NCBI GenBank assembly: GCA_900548465.1 | Contig: URKY01000017.1 | Location: 1 to 46,426, forward strand | Source of the DNA: an uncultured Eubacterium sp. | Lineage (GTDB): Bacteria; Bacillota; Clostridia; Lachnospirales; Lachnospiraceae | Direction of reading: 5' to 3' | Length of the DNA stretch: 46,426 nucleotides | In this document: one piece after another, positions 8,668-17,145 of the stretch | Layout: each line of letters starts with the position of its first letter | Numbering within the stretch: the first letter of the stretch is position 1 | Translations under genes and position numbers: made by a program | The notes under the pieces: generated by a model | Told to the model about the DNA's origin: nothing | Seen by the model: only the letters and a program-made list of their open reading frames with translations | Database searches by the model: none

Positions 8668-10032
8668 ATGACATTAAAAAAAGAAGACGTTATTAATTTT
8701 ACAAAAAAATATAGTGAAATATGTGTGAAAAACGATAGTGTGGATAAAGAACTGTTTGCAGAATATGGGGTAAAACGTGGATTAAGAGATATTAACGGAA
8801 AGGGTGTCCTTACGGGAATTACCAATATCTCAAGAGTTGAGTCTAGCGAAATAGTAGATGGAAAATCAGTTCCATGTGCCGGAAAATTATACTTTAGAGG
8901 GTATAAGATTCAGGAGCTTGTAAAGGGATTTATGGGCGAAGAGAGATTTGGATTTGAAGAAGTTTCATATCTTTTGCTTTTTGGACATTTGCCAAATAAA
9001 GATGAATTAAAAGAGTATATGGATATGCTTTCAATATGCAGAAGACTGCCTACGAACTTCGTTAGAGATGTAATTATGAAAGCTCCAAGTGCTGATATAA
9101 TGAATTCCCTTACAAAGAGCATTTTGACACTTGCATCATATGATAAAAATGTGTCTGATACATCAGTTGAAAATGTGATAAGACAGAGCATAGAGCTTAT
9201 TGCAACATTCCCTATGCTGTCTGTATATGGTTATCAGGCATACAATCATTATAAGAAAAATAAGAGTCTATACATTCACAGACCAAAGCCGGAATTGTCA
9301 ACCAGCGAGAATTTATTAAGAATGTTAAGACCTGATAAGAAATATACGGAATTGGAGGCCAGAGTATTAGATTTGGCACTCGTACTTCACATGGAACATG
9401 GTGGAGGAAATAATTCTACATTTACAACAAGAGTAGTAACATCTTCAGGGTCTGATACTTACTCAACTATTGCCGCAGCACTATCTTCCCTTAAGGGACC
9501 TAGACATGGTGGAGCAAACATTATGGTTGTAAGAATGTTTAAGGACATTAAGAATCACATTAAGAATCAAAAAGACGAAACAGAAGTAAAAGAATATCTT
9601 AGAAAAATTTTGAATAAAGAGGCCTTTGATAAGAAAGGATTAATTTATGGAATGGGGCATGCTGTATATTCAATATCTGATCCAAGAGCCGAAATTTTTA
9701 AATCTTTCGTAGAAAAGTTAGCTAATGAAAAAGGAAGGCAGAAGGATTTTGCGCTCTATAGCATGATTGAAAGATTGGCGCCTGAAGTTATTGGTGAGGA
9801 AAGACATATTTACAAGGGTGTTAGTGCTAATGTGGATTTTTACAGTGGATTAGTTTACAGTATGCTGGATATTCCGGAAGAATTATTTACTCCGATGTTC
9901 GCTATTGCAAGAATAGTAGGTTGGAGTGCACACAGAATAGAAGAATTGGTTAATGCAGATAAAATTATGAGACCGGCATATGTCAGCAACTGTGGATATA
10001 ATGAATATGTTAGCATTGAAGGCAGAGACTGA
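8668..10032 (+). CDS. gltA: Citrate synthase
   Basis: Condenses oxaloacetate with acetyl-CoA to citrate. At 454 residues it has the family's catalytic residues: His244 in LHMEHGGGNNSTFTTR, His331 in GMGHAVYSISDPRAE and Asp390 in NVDFYSGLVYSML. The segment SSLKGPRHGGAN is the usual CoA-site loop. The N-terminal 80 residues (RGLRDINGKGVLTGITNIS, RGYKIQELV) are typical of the longer Clostridial form. ATG 8668 is chosen because GTGGGG lies 5 bases before it and covers the earlier GTG (8662). In anaerobes this supplies 2-oxoglutarate for glutamate. No aconitase or isocitrate dehydrogenase is next to it. A 2-methylcitrate synthase activity cannot be excluded. Confidence 0.9.
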   Translation: MTLKKEDVINFTKKYSEICVKNDSVDKELFAEYGVKRGLRDINGKGVLTGITNISRVESSEIVDGKSVPCAGKLYFRGYKIQELVKGFMGEERFGFEEVSYLLLFGHLPNKDELKEYMDMLSICRRLPTNFVRDVIMKAPSADIMNSLTKSILTLASYDKNVSDTSVENVIRQSIELIATFPMLSVYGYQAYNHYKKNKSLYIHRPKPELSTSENLLRMLRPDKKYTELEARVLDLALVLHMEHGGGNNSTFTTRVVTSSGSDTYSTIAAALSSLKGPRHGGANIMVVRMFKDIKNHIKNQKDETEVKEYLRKILNKEAFDKKGLIYGMGHAVYSISDPRAEIFKSFVEKLANEKGRQKDFALYSMIERLAPEVIGEERHIYKGVSANVDFYSGLVYSMLDIPEELFTPMFAIARIVGWSAHRIEELVNADKIMRPAYVSNCGYNEYVSIEGRD

Positions 10033-10049
10033 TGAAATAGGTAATTGAT

Positions 10050-11045
10050 ATGGCAAAATCGGAAAAACAGAAGCAAAAACTGCTTGTATTGCTGGATATC
10101 CTGAAAAAATATAGTGACAATGAACACGGTGTGACATTAAGTCAGATATCAGAAAAATTGGAAGAAGAGGGCATTAAGTCAGAAAGAAAATCACTTTATG
10201 ATGATTTAAGAACTTTGAAAGACTATGGATATGAGATTCAGGGTGCCAGAAAAAACGGAAAATACTATTATTCCCTTATTGAGAGAGAATTTGATTTGCC
10301 GGAACTTAAGCTTCTTGTGGATGCGGTTCAGGTTTCTAAATTTATTTCAGAGAAGCGTTCCAATGAATTAATAAGAAAGATAGAAGGGCTGGCAAGTAAA
10401 TATCAGGCTACTAAACTACAAAGACAGGTTTACGTAGCCAACAGACTTAAAACCAATTATGAAAGTGTTTATTATAATATTGATGACATAAATATTGCCA
10501 TTAACAATAACAATAAAATAAAATTTGAATATTACGAATGGACTTTAAAGGGGAAAATGGAACTTCGCCAAAATGGCATAAAGAAAGACATTAGTCCGTG
10601 GGCACTGACCTGGGACGATGAAAATTATTATATGGTAGCTTTTGATGGAGAAAGTCAGACTATAAAGCATTATCGTGTAGACAAAATGAGAAAAATTCAG
10701 ATAGTTAATGAATTAAGGGATGGAAGAAAATTGTTTGACAAATTCGACATGGCAATCTATGCAAAGAAGGTATTCAGCATGTTTACCGGTGATGAGCAAA
10801 ACGTTAAGATACAGTTTGACAATAGCCTTATTGGTGTTGTCATGGATCGTTTCGGGAAAGATGTTATGATAATTCCAAAGGACAGGCAAACTTTTGTTAT
10901 TAACGTTAAGGTTAATGTCAGTAATATGTTTTTTGGTTGGATTATCGGTTTGGGAGCTAAAGTTAAAATACTTGAACCCCCTAATGTTGTTGAAAAGATG
11001 CATGGAGAGATAAAAAGACTGAATAGTCAGTACGGTTTAGAATAG
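10050..11045 (+). CDS. WYL-domain transcriptional regulator
   Basis: A 331-residue DNA-binding regulator. Residues about 10-65 form a winged helix (LDILKKYSDNEHGVTLSQIS, then SERKSLYDDLRTLKDYGYEI). The middle is the WYL sensor domain (KKDISPWALTWDDENYYMVA, followed by IKHYRVDKMRKI, a ligand-binding arginine region). The C-terminus is a WCX-type extension (VKIQFDNSLIGVVMDRFG). WYL regulators bind nucleotides or other small ligands and often control stress, DNA repair or phage-defence genes. Here it sits 17 bases after citrate synthase and 11 bases before a KdpD-like ATPase, with no defence genes in sight. The ribosome site is weak. Confidence 0.88.
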   Translation: MAKSEKQKQKLLVLLDILKKYSDNEHGVTLSQISEKLEEEGIKSERKSLYDDLRTLKDYGYEIQGARKNGKYYYSLIEREFDLPELKLLVDAVQVSKFISEKRSNELIRKIEGLASKYQATKLQRQVYVANRLKTNYESVYYNIDDINIAINNNNKIKFEYYEWTLKGKMELRQNGIKKDISPWALTWDDENYYMVAFDGESQTIKHYRVDKMRKIQIVNELRDGRKLFDKFDMAIYAKKVFSMFTGDEQNVKIQFDNSLIGVVMDRFGKDVMIIPKDRQTFVINVKVNVSNMFFGWIIGLGAKVKILEPPNVVEKMHGEIKRLNSQYGLE

Positions 11046-11056
11046 AAGGGATTAAT

Positions 11057-11671
11057 GTGCTGAAAATTTTTACGAGTTACACACCGGGAGCCGGGAAAAC
11101 TTATTTAATGGTAAGTAAAGCCATTGAGGAAAACAGAAAAGGAAGAAAGGTAGTTATAGGCTTTTTGAATTCAGGACACCGTGACATTGGAAAAACCCTA
11201 AGTGACAACGGAATTAATCATTTTGACAAAAAAGGAATGAACTATGATCGGATAATCAGTTTAAATCCGGATGTTGTTGTTTTGGATGAAATGGGCATGA
11301 AAATCAGAAGAGGTGGATTCGTTTATGACAGAGTGAAGAAACTTATGGATGCAGGGATAGATGTGTACACATCAGCTAATTTAAAACGGTTTAGTGGTGT
11401 ATCGGAAAGATTTAAGGCGGTAACTGGAATTACGGCAAAAACTACCATTCCTGATGAGTTTTTGGAAATTGCTCAGGAGATTTATTTCATAGACAGAGAT
11501 CCTGAAAAAATGGCAAAAGATTTTGAAGAAGGAAAACTTTTTAATGACAAATATAAAGACAGCAGAATAATGAAGAAAAATTTTGAAATGAATACTTTGG
11601 TACAATACAGACAGGTTGCACTAGAGTGTTTACGTGGATATAAAAATGTTATAATAATAAAAAGAGATTAA
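11057..11671 (+). CDS. Stand-alone KdpD-type sensor domain (P-loop ATPase)
   Basis: A 204-residue protein matching only the N-terminal domain of the potassium sensor kinase KdpD. Walker A is TPGAGKTY with Lys14, Walker B is VVVLDEMG with Asp77. The conserved DAGIDVYTSANLKRFSG and the stretch VTGITAKTTIPDEFLE, then EIYFIDRDPEKMAKDFEEGK, follow KdpD closely. There is no universal-stress domain, no transmembrane segment and no kinase domain, whereas full KdpD has about 900 residues. It starts at GTG; the ATG three bases upstream is out of frame and stops at once. It lies between the WYL gene and pyrophosphatase. The role could be potassium or nucleotide sensing through a partner; this is inference. 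Confidence 0.85.
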   Translation: MLKIFTSYTPGAGKTYLMVSKAIEENRKGRKVVIGFLNSGHRDIGKTLSDNGINHFDKKGMNYDRIISLNPDVVVLDEMGMKIRRGGFVYDRVKKLMDAGIDVYTSANLKRFSGVSERFKAVTGITAKTTIPDEFLEIAQEIYFIDRDPEKMAKDFEEGKLFNDKYKDSRIMKKNFEMNTLVQYRQVALECLRGYKNVIIIKRD

Positions 11672-11695
11672 TGTGTTAAAAGAAAGGAGACGGCT

Positions 11696-12232
11696 ATGAA
11701 TATAATGCATGATATTGATCCTGCAAGAATCAATTCCACAGATTTTATAGCAACAATCGAAATAAGTAAGGGCAGTAAGAAAAAATATGAACTGGATAAA
11801 GAAACAGGACTTATAATATTGGACAGAGTCTTGTATTCTTCAGTGCATTATCCTGCAAATTATGGATTTATTCCAAGAACATTGGATGAAGACGGAGACC
11901 CGCTGGATGTTTTGGTTCTCTGCTCAGAACCTATTGAACCTATGTCTCTTGTAAGATGTTATCCTATAGGGGTAATGTATATGATTGATGGAGAAGACAT
12001 GGACGATAAAATAATCGCAATTCCATTTGGCGATCCTACATACAACTGTTACACGGATATTGAACAGTTGCCTAACCATATTTTTGAGGAAATCAAAAAT
12101 TTCTTCAATATTTACAAAAATCTTGAAGGCAAGGAAACAAGAGTTGACGAATTTGGAGGACCGGAGGAAGCCTCTGATATAATTAATAAATGTATCGCAA
12201 TGTACAATTTAGAATATGTTGACAAAAAATAA
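11696..12232 (+). CDS. ppa: Inorganic pyrophosphatase, family I
   Basis: Hydrolyses pyrophosphate to phosphate, pulling biosynthetic reactions forward in the cytoplasm. The 178-residue length fits the bacterial family I enzyme. The signature DEDGDPLDVLVL is present, with metal-binding aspartates Asp66, Asp68 and Asp71. Other family segments are YELDKETGLIILDRVLYSS, HYPANYGFIPRTL and DDKIIAIPFGDPTY. It starts at an ATG behind AAAGGAGA. It is the last gene of the run that begins with the lipid kinase and ends at a strong hairpin at 12255-12305. Confidence 0.95.
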   Translation: MNIMHDIDPARINSTDFIATIEISKGSKKKYELDKETGLIILDRVLYSSVHYPANYGFIPRTLDEDGDPLDVLVLCSEPIEPMSLVRCYPIGVMYMIDGEDMDDKIIAIPFGDPTYNCYTDIEQLPNHIFEEIKNFFNIYKNLEGKETRVDEFGGPEEASDIINKCIAMYNLEYVDKK

Positions 12233-12245
12233 GTATCCCGAACAC

Positions 12246-12273
12246 GTATAAAATAAAAACCTTTGCATAGAAT
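12246..12273 (+). promoter_or_regulatory. Possible sigma-E-type promoter of spoIIID, inside a terminator stem
   Basis: CATAGAAT (12266-12273) matches the sigma-E -10 consensus CATACAAT in seven of eight bases, with a poorer -35 candidate GTATAAA (12246-12252) 13 bases upstream. Transcription would start near 12280, at or just after the hairpin loop. This is inferred from the known sigma-E control of spoIIID in Bacillus; the -35 match is weak. Confidence 0.35.
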
Positions 12274-12305
12274 ATAGAAAGTATGTTCTCTGCAGAGGTT
12301 TTTTT
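12255..12305 (+). terminator. Strong terminator of ppa, overlapping the spoIIID start
   Basis: AAAAACCTTTGCA (12255-12267) pairs with TGCAGAGGTTTTT (12291-12303) with one G-T pair. After one mismatch, AGAATATA (12269-12276) pairs with TATGTTCT (12282-12289) around a GAAAG loop. The combined stem is about 21 bp and the 3' end is a run of seven T. The 3' arm carries AGAGG, the ribosome site of spoIIID, and the T-run contains its TTG start. Confidence 0.92.
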
Positions 12306-12558
12306 GAAATCATATATTGAAGAAAGAGTGCTTGAGAGTGCTGACTACATAATTAAAAATAATGCTACGATAAGACAATGCGCCAAACAATTTGGAATTA
12401 GTAAGAGTACAGTACATAAGGATGTATCTGAAAGGTTGTTGCAGATATATCCTTCTAAGGCACAGAAAGTCAGAAAAGTATTGGACAAAAATAAAAGTGA
12501 GCGCCATATCAGAGGGGGGATGGCAACAAGGGAGAAATATAAAAAAGCCTCAAGTTAA
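12304..12558 (+). CDS. spoIIID: Stage III sporulation regulator SpoIIID
   Basis: An 84-residue DNA-binding protein that switches mother-cell gene expression during sporulation. The helix-turn-helix is QCAKQFGISKSTVHKDVSER. The C-terminal segment SERHIRGGMATREKYKK matches the second DNA-contact region of the family. TTG 12304 is preferred over ATG 12283: it gives MKSYIEERVLESADYII, which lines up with the Bacillus start MHDYIKERTIKIGKYI, and it has AGAGG five bases before it, while 12283 has no site. The next gene is mreB/mbl, the same pair as in Bacillus. The presence of this gene implies a spore-forming lineage. Confidence 0.93.
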   Translation: MKSYIEERVLESADYIIKNNATIRQCAKQFGISKSTVHKDVSERLLQIYPSKAQKVRKVLDKNKSERHIRGGMATREKYKKASS

Positions 12559-12568
12559 ACTTGAGGCT
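12546..12568 (+). terminator. Hairpin at the 3' end of spoIIID
   Basis: AGCCTCAAG (12546-12554), loop TTAAA, CTTGAGGCT (12560-12568): a perfect 9-bp stem overlapping the last codons and stop of spoIIID. The following sequence is not a clean T-run, so it may be a weak terminator. Confidence 0.55.
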
Positions 12569-12583
12569 GTTGAATTCGGGGGA

Positions 12584-12702
12584 CCTAGTGGGAATTTCAC
12601 CCACTAGGTTGAGTATGAAAAACTTAAAATACGTCATTATAGGGTATGACGTATACAAACTATGTGCACTACCTAAGTAGTACGATACTAATACTATAGT
12701 AT
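12584..12702 (+). other. Cluster of four further hairpins in the spoIIID-mbl gap
   Basis: Within the 390-base gap four more inverted repeats follow the spoIIID terminator: CCTAGTGGG/CCCACTAGG (12584-12608), TACGTCAT/ATGACGTA (12630-12653), ACTAC/GTAGT around CTAA (12668-12681) and ATACTA/TAGTAT (12685-12702). The remainder of the gap to 12948 is very A-rich with no ORF. No confident promoter is visible; TTGTTA followed by ATATTC near 12862-12892 is a weak candidate for mbl. The hairpins could be a structured leader, a terminator series or operators. Confidence 0.55.
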
Positions 12703-12948
12703 GGTTGTTAATAGATAATGAATAAAATGTAAACAAAATGTAAAATGACTCGAATTTTGACGAAAATAATAAACAAAAATAAAAAATAATAAAATTTAGA
12801 CCTTGAAATTGTATAAATTTGGAATAAAAATAAAAATTAAACATATACAATGCGTCAAAAAGTTGTTATACTTTAGTTTAGTATGGATATTCTAAATTAT
12901 ATAGAAGTGATTTATTATTTTGATAAAGATGACTAAAAGGAGTGGCAA

Positions 12949-13950
12949 ATGTTTAGTACAGATATAGGAATAGATTTAGGTACTGCAAGTATACTTGTAT
13001 TTATAAAAGGTAAAGGTGTAGTCTTGAAGGAGCCTTCTGTTGTTGCTATAGACAGAGACACTGACAAGATTAAAGCTGTGGGAGAAGAGGCACGTCTTAT
13101 GATTGGACGAACTCCCGGAAATATTGTGGCAGTAAGACCGTTAAAACAGGGAGTGATTTCTGACTATTCAGTTACGGAACAGATGATCAGATATTTTATC
13201 CAGAAATCTGTTGGAAAGCGTTCTTACAAAAAACCTAGGATTTGTGTATGTATTCCAAGTGGGGCTACTGAAGTAGAAACAAAGGCGGTACAGGATGCAG
13301 CTTTTCAGGCAGGTGCCAGAGAAGTATTTGTAGTAGAGGAGCCTTTGGCAGCAGCCATTGGTGCAGGTATTGAAATAAAGAAGCCTTGTGGAAACATGAT
13401 TGTTGACATAGGAGGAGGAACTACAGATATTGCAGTTATCTCTCTTGGAGGCACGGTTGTAAGCGACTCAGTAAAGGTTGCCGGAGATGATTTTGATGAA
13501 GCTATTGTCAGATACATGAGAAAGAAACATAATCTTCTCATTGGAGAGAGAACGGCGGAAGAAATTAAAATCGGAATTGGTACATGCTTTAATAAATCCG
13601 AAAATCAAAAGATGGAAGTCAGAGGTAGAAACCTTGTAACAGGACTTCCAAAGACCATAGAAGTTACATCTGAAGAGACGGAAGAGGCTTTAAGAGATGT
13701 TACGTCCAGCATTGTTGAAGCGGTGCACAGAGTGCTGGAAAAGACTCCGCCGGAACTTGCAGCGGATATTGCTGTCAGGGGAATTGTATTAACAGGTGGT
13801 GGATGTTTATTACATGGATTAGATGAATTAATTGAATCTAAGACAGGTATTAATACAATGACAGCAGAAGATCCTATGACAGCAGTTGCCATAGGAACAG
13901 GTCAATATCTTGAATATATTGATGAAGAACAACGTGAAAAGATAAAATAA
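12949..13950 (+). CDS. mbl: Actin-like rod-shape protein MreB/Mbl
   Basis: A 333-residue bacterial actin that forms membrane-associated filaments guiding lateral cell-wall synthesis. The ATP-binding phosphate loops are visible: IGIDLGTASILVFIKGKGVV at the N-terminus, MIVDIGGGTTDIAVISLGG in the middle and VLTGGGCLLHGLDELI near the end. VAVRPLKQGVISDYSVTEQM is typical of the family. Its position straight after spoIIID matches mbl in Bacillus, so Mbl is the preferred name, but MreB and Mbl cannot be told apart by eye. The ATG follows AAAGGAG. Unlike true mreB it is not followed by mreC/mreD. Confidence 0.93.
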   Translation: MFSTDIGIDLGTASILVFIKGKGVVLKEPSVVAIDRDTDKIKAVGEEARLMIGRTPGNIVAVRPLKQGVISDYSVTEQMIRYFIQKSVGKRSYKKPRICVCIPSGATEVETKAVQDAAFQAGAREVFVVEEPLAAAIGAGIEIKKPCGNMIVDIGGGTTDIAVISLGGTVVSDSVKVAGDDFDEAIVRYMRKKHNLLIGERTAEEIKIGIGTCFNKSENQKMEVRGRNLVTGLPKTIEVTSEETEEALRDVTSSIVEAVHRVLEKTPPELAADIAVRGIVLTGGGCLLHGLDELIESKTGINTMTAEDPMTAVAIGTGQYLEYIDEEQREKIK

Positions 13951-13961
13951 ACATATATTGT

Positions 13962-13993
13962 AAGGCTGCCTGAAATCGGTAGCCTTATTTTAT
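13962..13993 (+). terminator. Probable terminator after mbl
   Basis: AAGGCTGCC (13962-13970), loop TGAAATC, GGTAGCCTT (13978-13986), nine pairs with one G-T, followed by ATTTTAT. It separates mbl from recD2, whose ribosome site GGAG follows at once, so partial read-through is likely. Confidence 0.7.
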
Positions 13994-14007
13994 CAAATGG
14001 AGATAAT

Positions 14008-16275
14008 ATGAAACAGTTAAGTGGCTATGTTGAAAACATTACATACAGAAATGAAGACAACGGATATACAGTGCTTACATTATCAAGTGGGGAAAAAAAA
14101 ATTAAATGTACCGGTAATTTTGCTTACATAAATGAAGGAGAATATCTGGAACTGGAAGGGGAAGAGGTATTTCATGATATTTACGGTGAACAGATTAAAG
14201 TAATTTCCTATGAGATTGTGCCGGCATCAGATGAATTTTCCATAAGAAAATATTTAGGCTCAGGAGCAGTTAAAGGTCTTGGAGCAGTGCTGGCAGACAG
14301 AATTGTAAATAAATTTGGTGAGGATACCATAAGAATTATAGAAGAAGAACCTGAGCGTCTGGCAGAAATCCGGGGCATTACATTGAGAAAGGCAATGGAT
14401 ATCTGTGAGCAGATTGAAGAAAGAAAAGATATGCGTGATGTTATGATTTTTCTTCAGGGATATGGAATCAGTGCTAATTTAAGCAGCAAAATATATAAAT
14501 TATACGGAATTAAAGTTTATGACATTATAAAGACCAATCCATATAGACTGGCGGATGACATATCAGGGGTAGGTTTTAAGACGGCTGACGAAATAGCGAG
14601 ACGTGCAGGTGTTGAAGTTAATGCCACAATTCGAATTAAAAGCGGGATGTGTTATGCATTGGCGGAAAGTTCAGGATTAGGGCATACTTATCTTCCAAAG
14701 GAACAGTTGGTTGAGAGAACCATCAGTCTTTTAGGATTAAGAGATCAGTATCTTAATGCAGACGGAACTTATAATATGGATTTGCTGGACAACTGTTTTA
14801 CGGAATTGGTTTTAGAGAAAAAACTGATTATGAAGATAATTGATGACAGGGAAGCGGTTTTTCTTTCAAGTTTTTATTACACAGAATTAAATATTGCCCG
14901 TATGCTTTTGGAATTGAATATTTCTACTCCGGAAGACGATTACATTATGGGAGTGAAACTTGACACTATTGAAAAGGTGACGGGAGTACATTTAGATGAA
15001 CTTCAGAGAAAGGCAGTAATTGAAACCCAGAATAACGGTGTAACCATTATCACGGGAGGTCCGGGAACAGGAAAGACTACAACTATAAACGCCATAATTG
15101 CAATGTTTGAAGCTGACGGCATGGAGGTAAGTCTTGCAGCTCCAACAGGAAGGGCAGCCAAGAGAATGAATGAAGCTACAGGCCATGAAGCAAAAACTAT
15201 TCATAGAATGCTTGAAATAAGCGGTTCTGCAGAAAGTGATGGAAGGGAAGAACTTGAGGCTAAGTTTGGACGAAATGAGCAAAATCCGTTGGAGTGCGAC
15301 GTTATTATTGTGGACGAAATGTCTATGGTAGATACGTTTTTAGTACATGCACTGCTTAAGGCAGTAACAATCGGAACAAGGATTGTATTTGTAGGAGATG
15401 TTAATCAGCTTTCCAGTGTGGGTCCCGGAAATGTATTGCGGGATATTATTGAGTCCGAAAAATTCAGTGTTGTAAAGCTTACAAAAATTTTCAGACAGGC
15501 CGGGGAAAGCGGAATAGTTACAAACGCCCATAAGATTAATGACGGAGAAATTGTGGAACTTGACAACAGTACGAAGGATTTTCTCTATATTGCAAGGGAA
15601 AACGCATCCATGGCACTTAATGCCACAATTGGACTTATTAAACTTAAACTTCCTAAATTTGTAAATGCAGGTGAAATGGACATACAGGTGTTGACACCTA
15701 TGAGAAATGGAATATTAGGTGTTAACAATTTAAATACACAACTTCAGAAATATATTAATCCACATTCTGAAGAAAAAAATGAACGGGAAATCGGTGGCGT
15801 TATTTTCAGGGAAGGGGATAAGGTTATGCAAATTAAGAATAACTACCAGCTTGAATGGGAACAACGTTCAAAAACAGGACGTATTTACGACACGGGAACG
15901 GGTATTTTTAATGGAGATATGGGAATCATCAAAACAATAAACAACACTACTAACTATATAGAGGTAGTGTTTGATGATGACAGATACGTAACATATGATT
16001 CTAAACAGGCGGAGGAACTGGAACTGGCTTATGCAATTACCATACATAAGTCTCAGGGTAGTGAATATCCTGCGGTTATAATTCCATTGGTTTCAGGGGT
16101 GTCTATGTTAATGACAAGAAATCTTTTATATACGGGGGTTACAAGGGCTAAGAAATGCGTGTGCATTGTTGGAAGAAAGGAAACTTTCGATGCAATGATT
16201 AGGAATGAAGACCAACATAAGAGGTTTTCGGGACTGAAATGGCAGTTGGAGCATTATGAAGAAGAGTCCGAATAA
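14008..16275 (+). CDS. recD2: RecD2 family ATP-dependent DNA helicase
   Basis: A 755-residue superfamily 1B 5'-3' helicase, acting without RecB/RecC. An N-terminal OB-like domain (GYVENITYRNEDNGYTVLTL) is followed by helix-hairpin-helix modules (YLGSGAVKGLGAVLADRI, ISGVGFKTADEIARRAG). Helicase motif I is GGPGTGKTTT (Lys356), motif II is VIIVDEMSMVD, then VGDVNQLSSVGPGNVL and FRQAGESGIV. The C-terminus has YAITIHKSQGSEYPAVI and MTRNLLYTGVTRAKK. Length and motif order are normal for the Firmicutes enzyme, which takes part in DNA repair and replication-fork processing. The comF stop-start distance is three bases, indicating co-transcription. Confidence 0.95.
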   Translation: MKQLSGYVENITYRNEDNGYTVLTLSSGEKKIKCTGNFAYINEGEYLELEGEEVFHDIYGEQIKVISYEIVPASDEFSIRKYLGSGAVKGLGAVLADRIVNKFGEDTIRIIEEEPERLAEIRGITLRKAMDICEQIEERKDMRDVMIFLQGYGISANLSSKIYKLYGIKVYDIIKTNPYRLADDISGVGFKTADEIARRAGVEVNATIRIKSGMCYALAESSGLGHTYLPKEQLVERTISLLGLRDQYLNADGTYNMDLLDNCFTELVLEKKLIMKIIDDREAVFLSSFYYTELNIARMLLELNISTPEDDYIMGVKLDTIEKVTGVHLDELQRKAVIETQNNGVTIITGGPGTGKTTTINAIIAMFEADGMEVSLAAPTGRAAKRMNEATGHEAKTIHRMLEISGSAESDGREELEAKFGRNEQNPLECDVIIVDEMSMVDTFLVHALLKAVTIGTRIVFVGDVNQLSSVGPGNVLRDIIESEKFSVVKLTKIFRQAGESGIVTNAHKINDGEIVELDNSTKDFLYIARENASMALNATIGLIKLKLPKFVNAGEMDIQVLTPMRNGILGVNNLNTQLQKYINPHSEEKNEREIGGVIFREGDKVMQIKNNYQLEWEQRSKTGRIYDTGTGIFNGDMGIIKTINNTTNYIEVVFDDDRYVTYDSKQAEELELAYAITIHKSQGSEYPAVIIPLVSGVSMLMTRNLLYTGVTRAKKCVCIVGRKETFDAMIRNEDQHKRFSGLKWQLEHYEEESE

Positions 16276-16278
16276 TTT

Positions 16279-16995
16279 ATGAAAAAATTAAAAGAAATTA
16301 TTAAAGCAGCCTTTTATCCCAATACATGTCCTGTGTGTAATGCTGTAATTGGAGCAGGAGAAAAGATTTGCAGAAAATGTGTTCCTAAATTACATATTAT
16401 TAAGGAGCTAAGATGTGAGAAGTGCGGAAAGAAACTCTTAAAAGGGGATAAATTATATTGTGGGGATTGCGTGAAAAACAGACATGTTTTTGATAAAGGA
16501 GTTTCTATTTTTGAATACAAGGGAGATATTAAAGAGTCTCTATATAGATTTAAATATGATAATTTGAGGTGTTATGGGGATTTCTATGGCAGTGTGGGAT
16601 ACAAAATGTATGGCAGATTATTAAAGGAATGGAATGTGAAAAAAATAATTCCTGTTCCTATGTATAATAAGAAAGAAATTGTCAGAGGCTATAATCAGGC
16701 GGTGGAGCTTGCAAAGAATCTTTCGAAATATACATTAATTCCCACAGAAAGTCACGTTATAATAAGAATAAAAAATACAAAGCCTCAAAAGGGACTTGAT
16801 AATCTGAGACGACAACAAAATTTAAGTGGTGCGTTTGCTGTGGATACTTCCAAAATCCATAAAGGAGAAAATGTGCTGTTGGTAGATGACATATATACTA
16901 CCGGAAGCACTATGGATGCCTGCGCAAGTGTACTAAAGGCAGCAGGAGTGGGAAAAGTATACTTCCTTTGTGTGGCAACCGGCGTGGATAACTAA
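16279..16995 (+). CDS. comF: ComF-family phosphoribosyltransferase-like protein
   Basis: A 238-residue protein of the ComF/GntX family. Two zinc-finger pairs stand at the N-terminus: CPVC with CRKC, then CEKCGKK with CGDC. The C-terminal half is a type I phosphoribosyltransferase fold with the PRPP loop VLLVDDIYTTGSTMDA and the segment RGYNQAVELAKNLSK. In Bacillus ComFC works with the ComFA helicase in DNA uptake; here there is no comFA, and the preceding gene is recD2, a common Lachnospiraceae arrangement. Its role in transformation is therefore an inference from the family, not from context. Confidence 0.9.
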   Translation: MKKLKEIIKAAFYPNTCPVCNAVIGAGEKICRKCVPKLHIIKELRCEKCGKKLLKGDKLYCGDCVKNRHVFDKGVSIFEYKGDIKESLYRFKYDNLRCYGDFYGSVGYKMYGRLLKEWNVKKIIPVPMYNKKEIVRGYNQAVELAKNLSKYTLIPTESHVIIRIKNTKPQKGLDNLRRQQNLSGAFAVDTSKIHKGENVLLVDDIYTTGSTMDACASVLKAAGVGKVYFLCVATGVDN

Positions 16996-17021
16996 AAGAA
17001 ATTTTATTTTGAAAATAAGGG

Positions 17022-17050
17022 TTGACGCACAGGGGGAGGCATGTTATATT
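17022..17050 (+). promoter_or_regulatory. Promoter of the rpmG-secE-nusG operon
   Basis: TTGACG (17022-17027), a 17-base spacer and TATATT (17045-17050), near consensus for the housekeeping sigma factor. The predicted start at about 17057 leaves an approximately 90-base leader that includes a run of eleven T at 17073-17083. Confidence 0.88.
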
Positions 17051-17145
17051 AGTAGAGCGAGAAAAGAGGTCTTTTTTTTTTGCAATAATTTTAAATTACA
17101 AAAAATTAAATGACCTGTGGATAAATAAAAGCGGAGGTGAAACTC

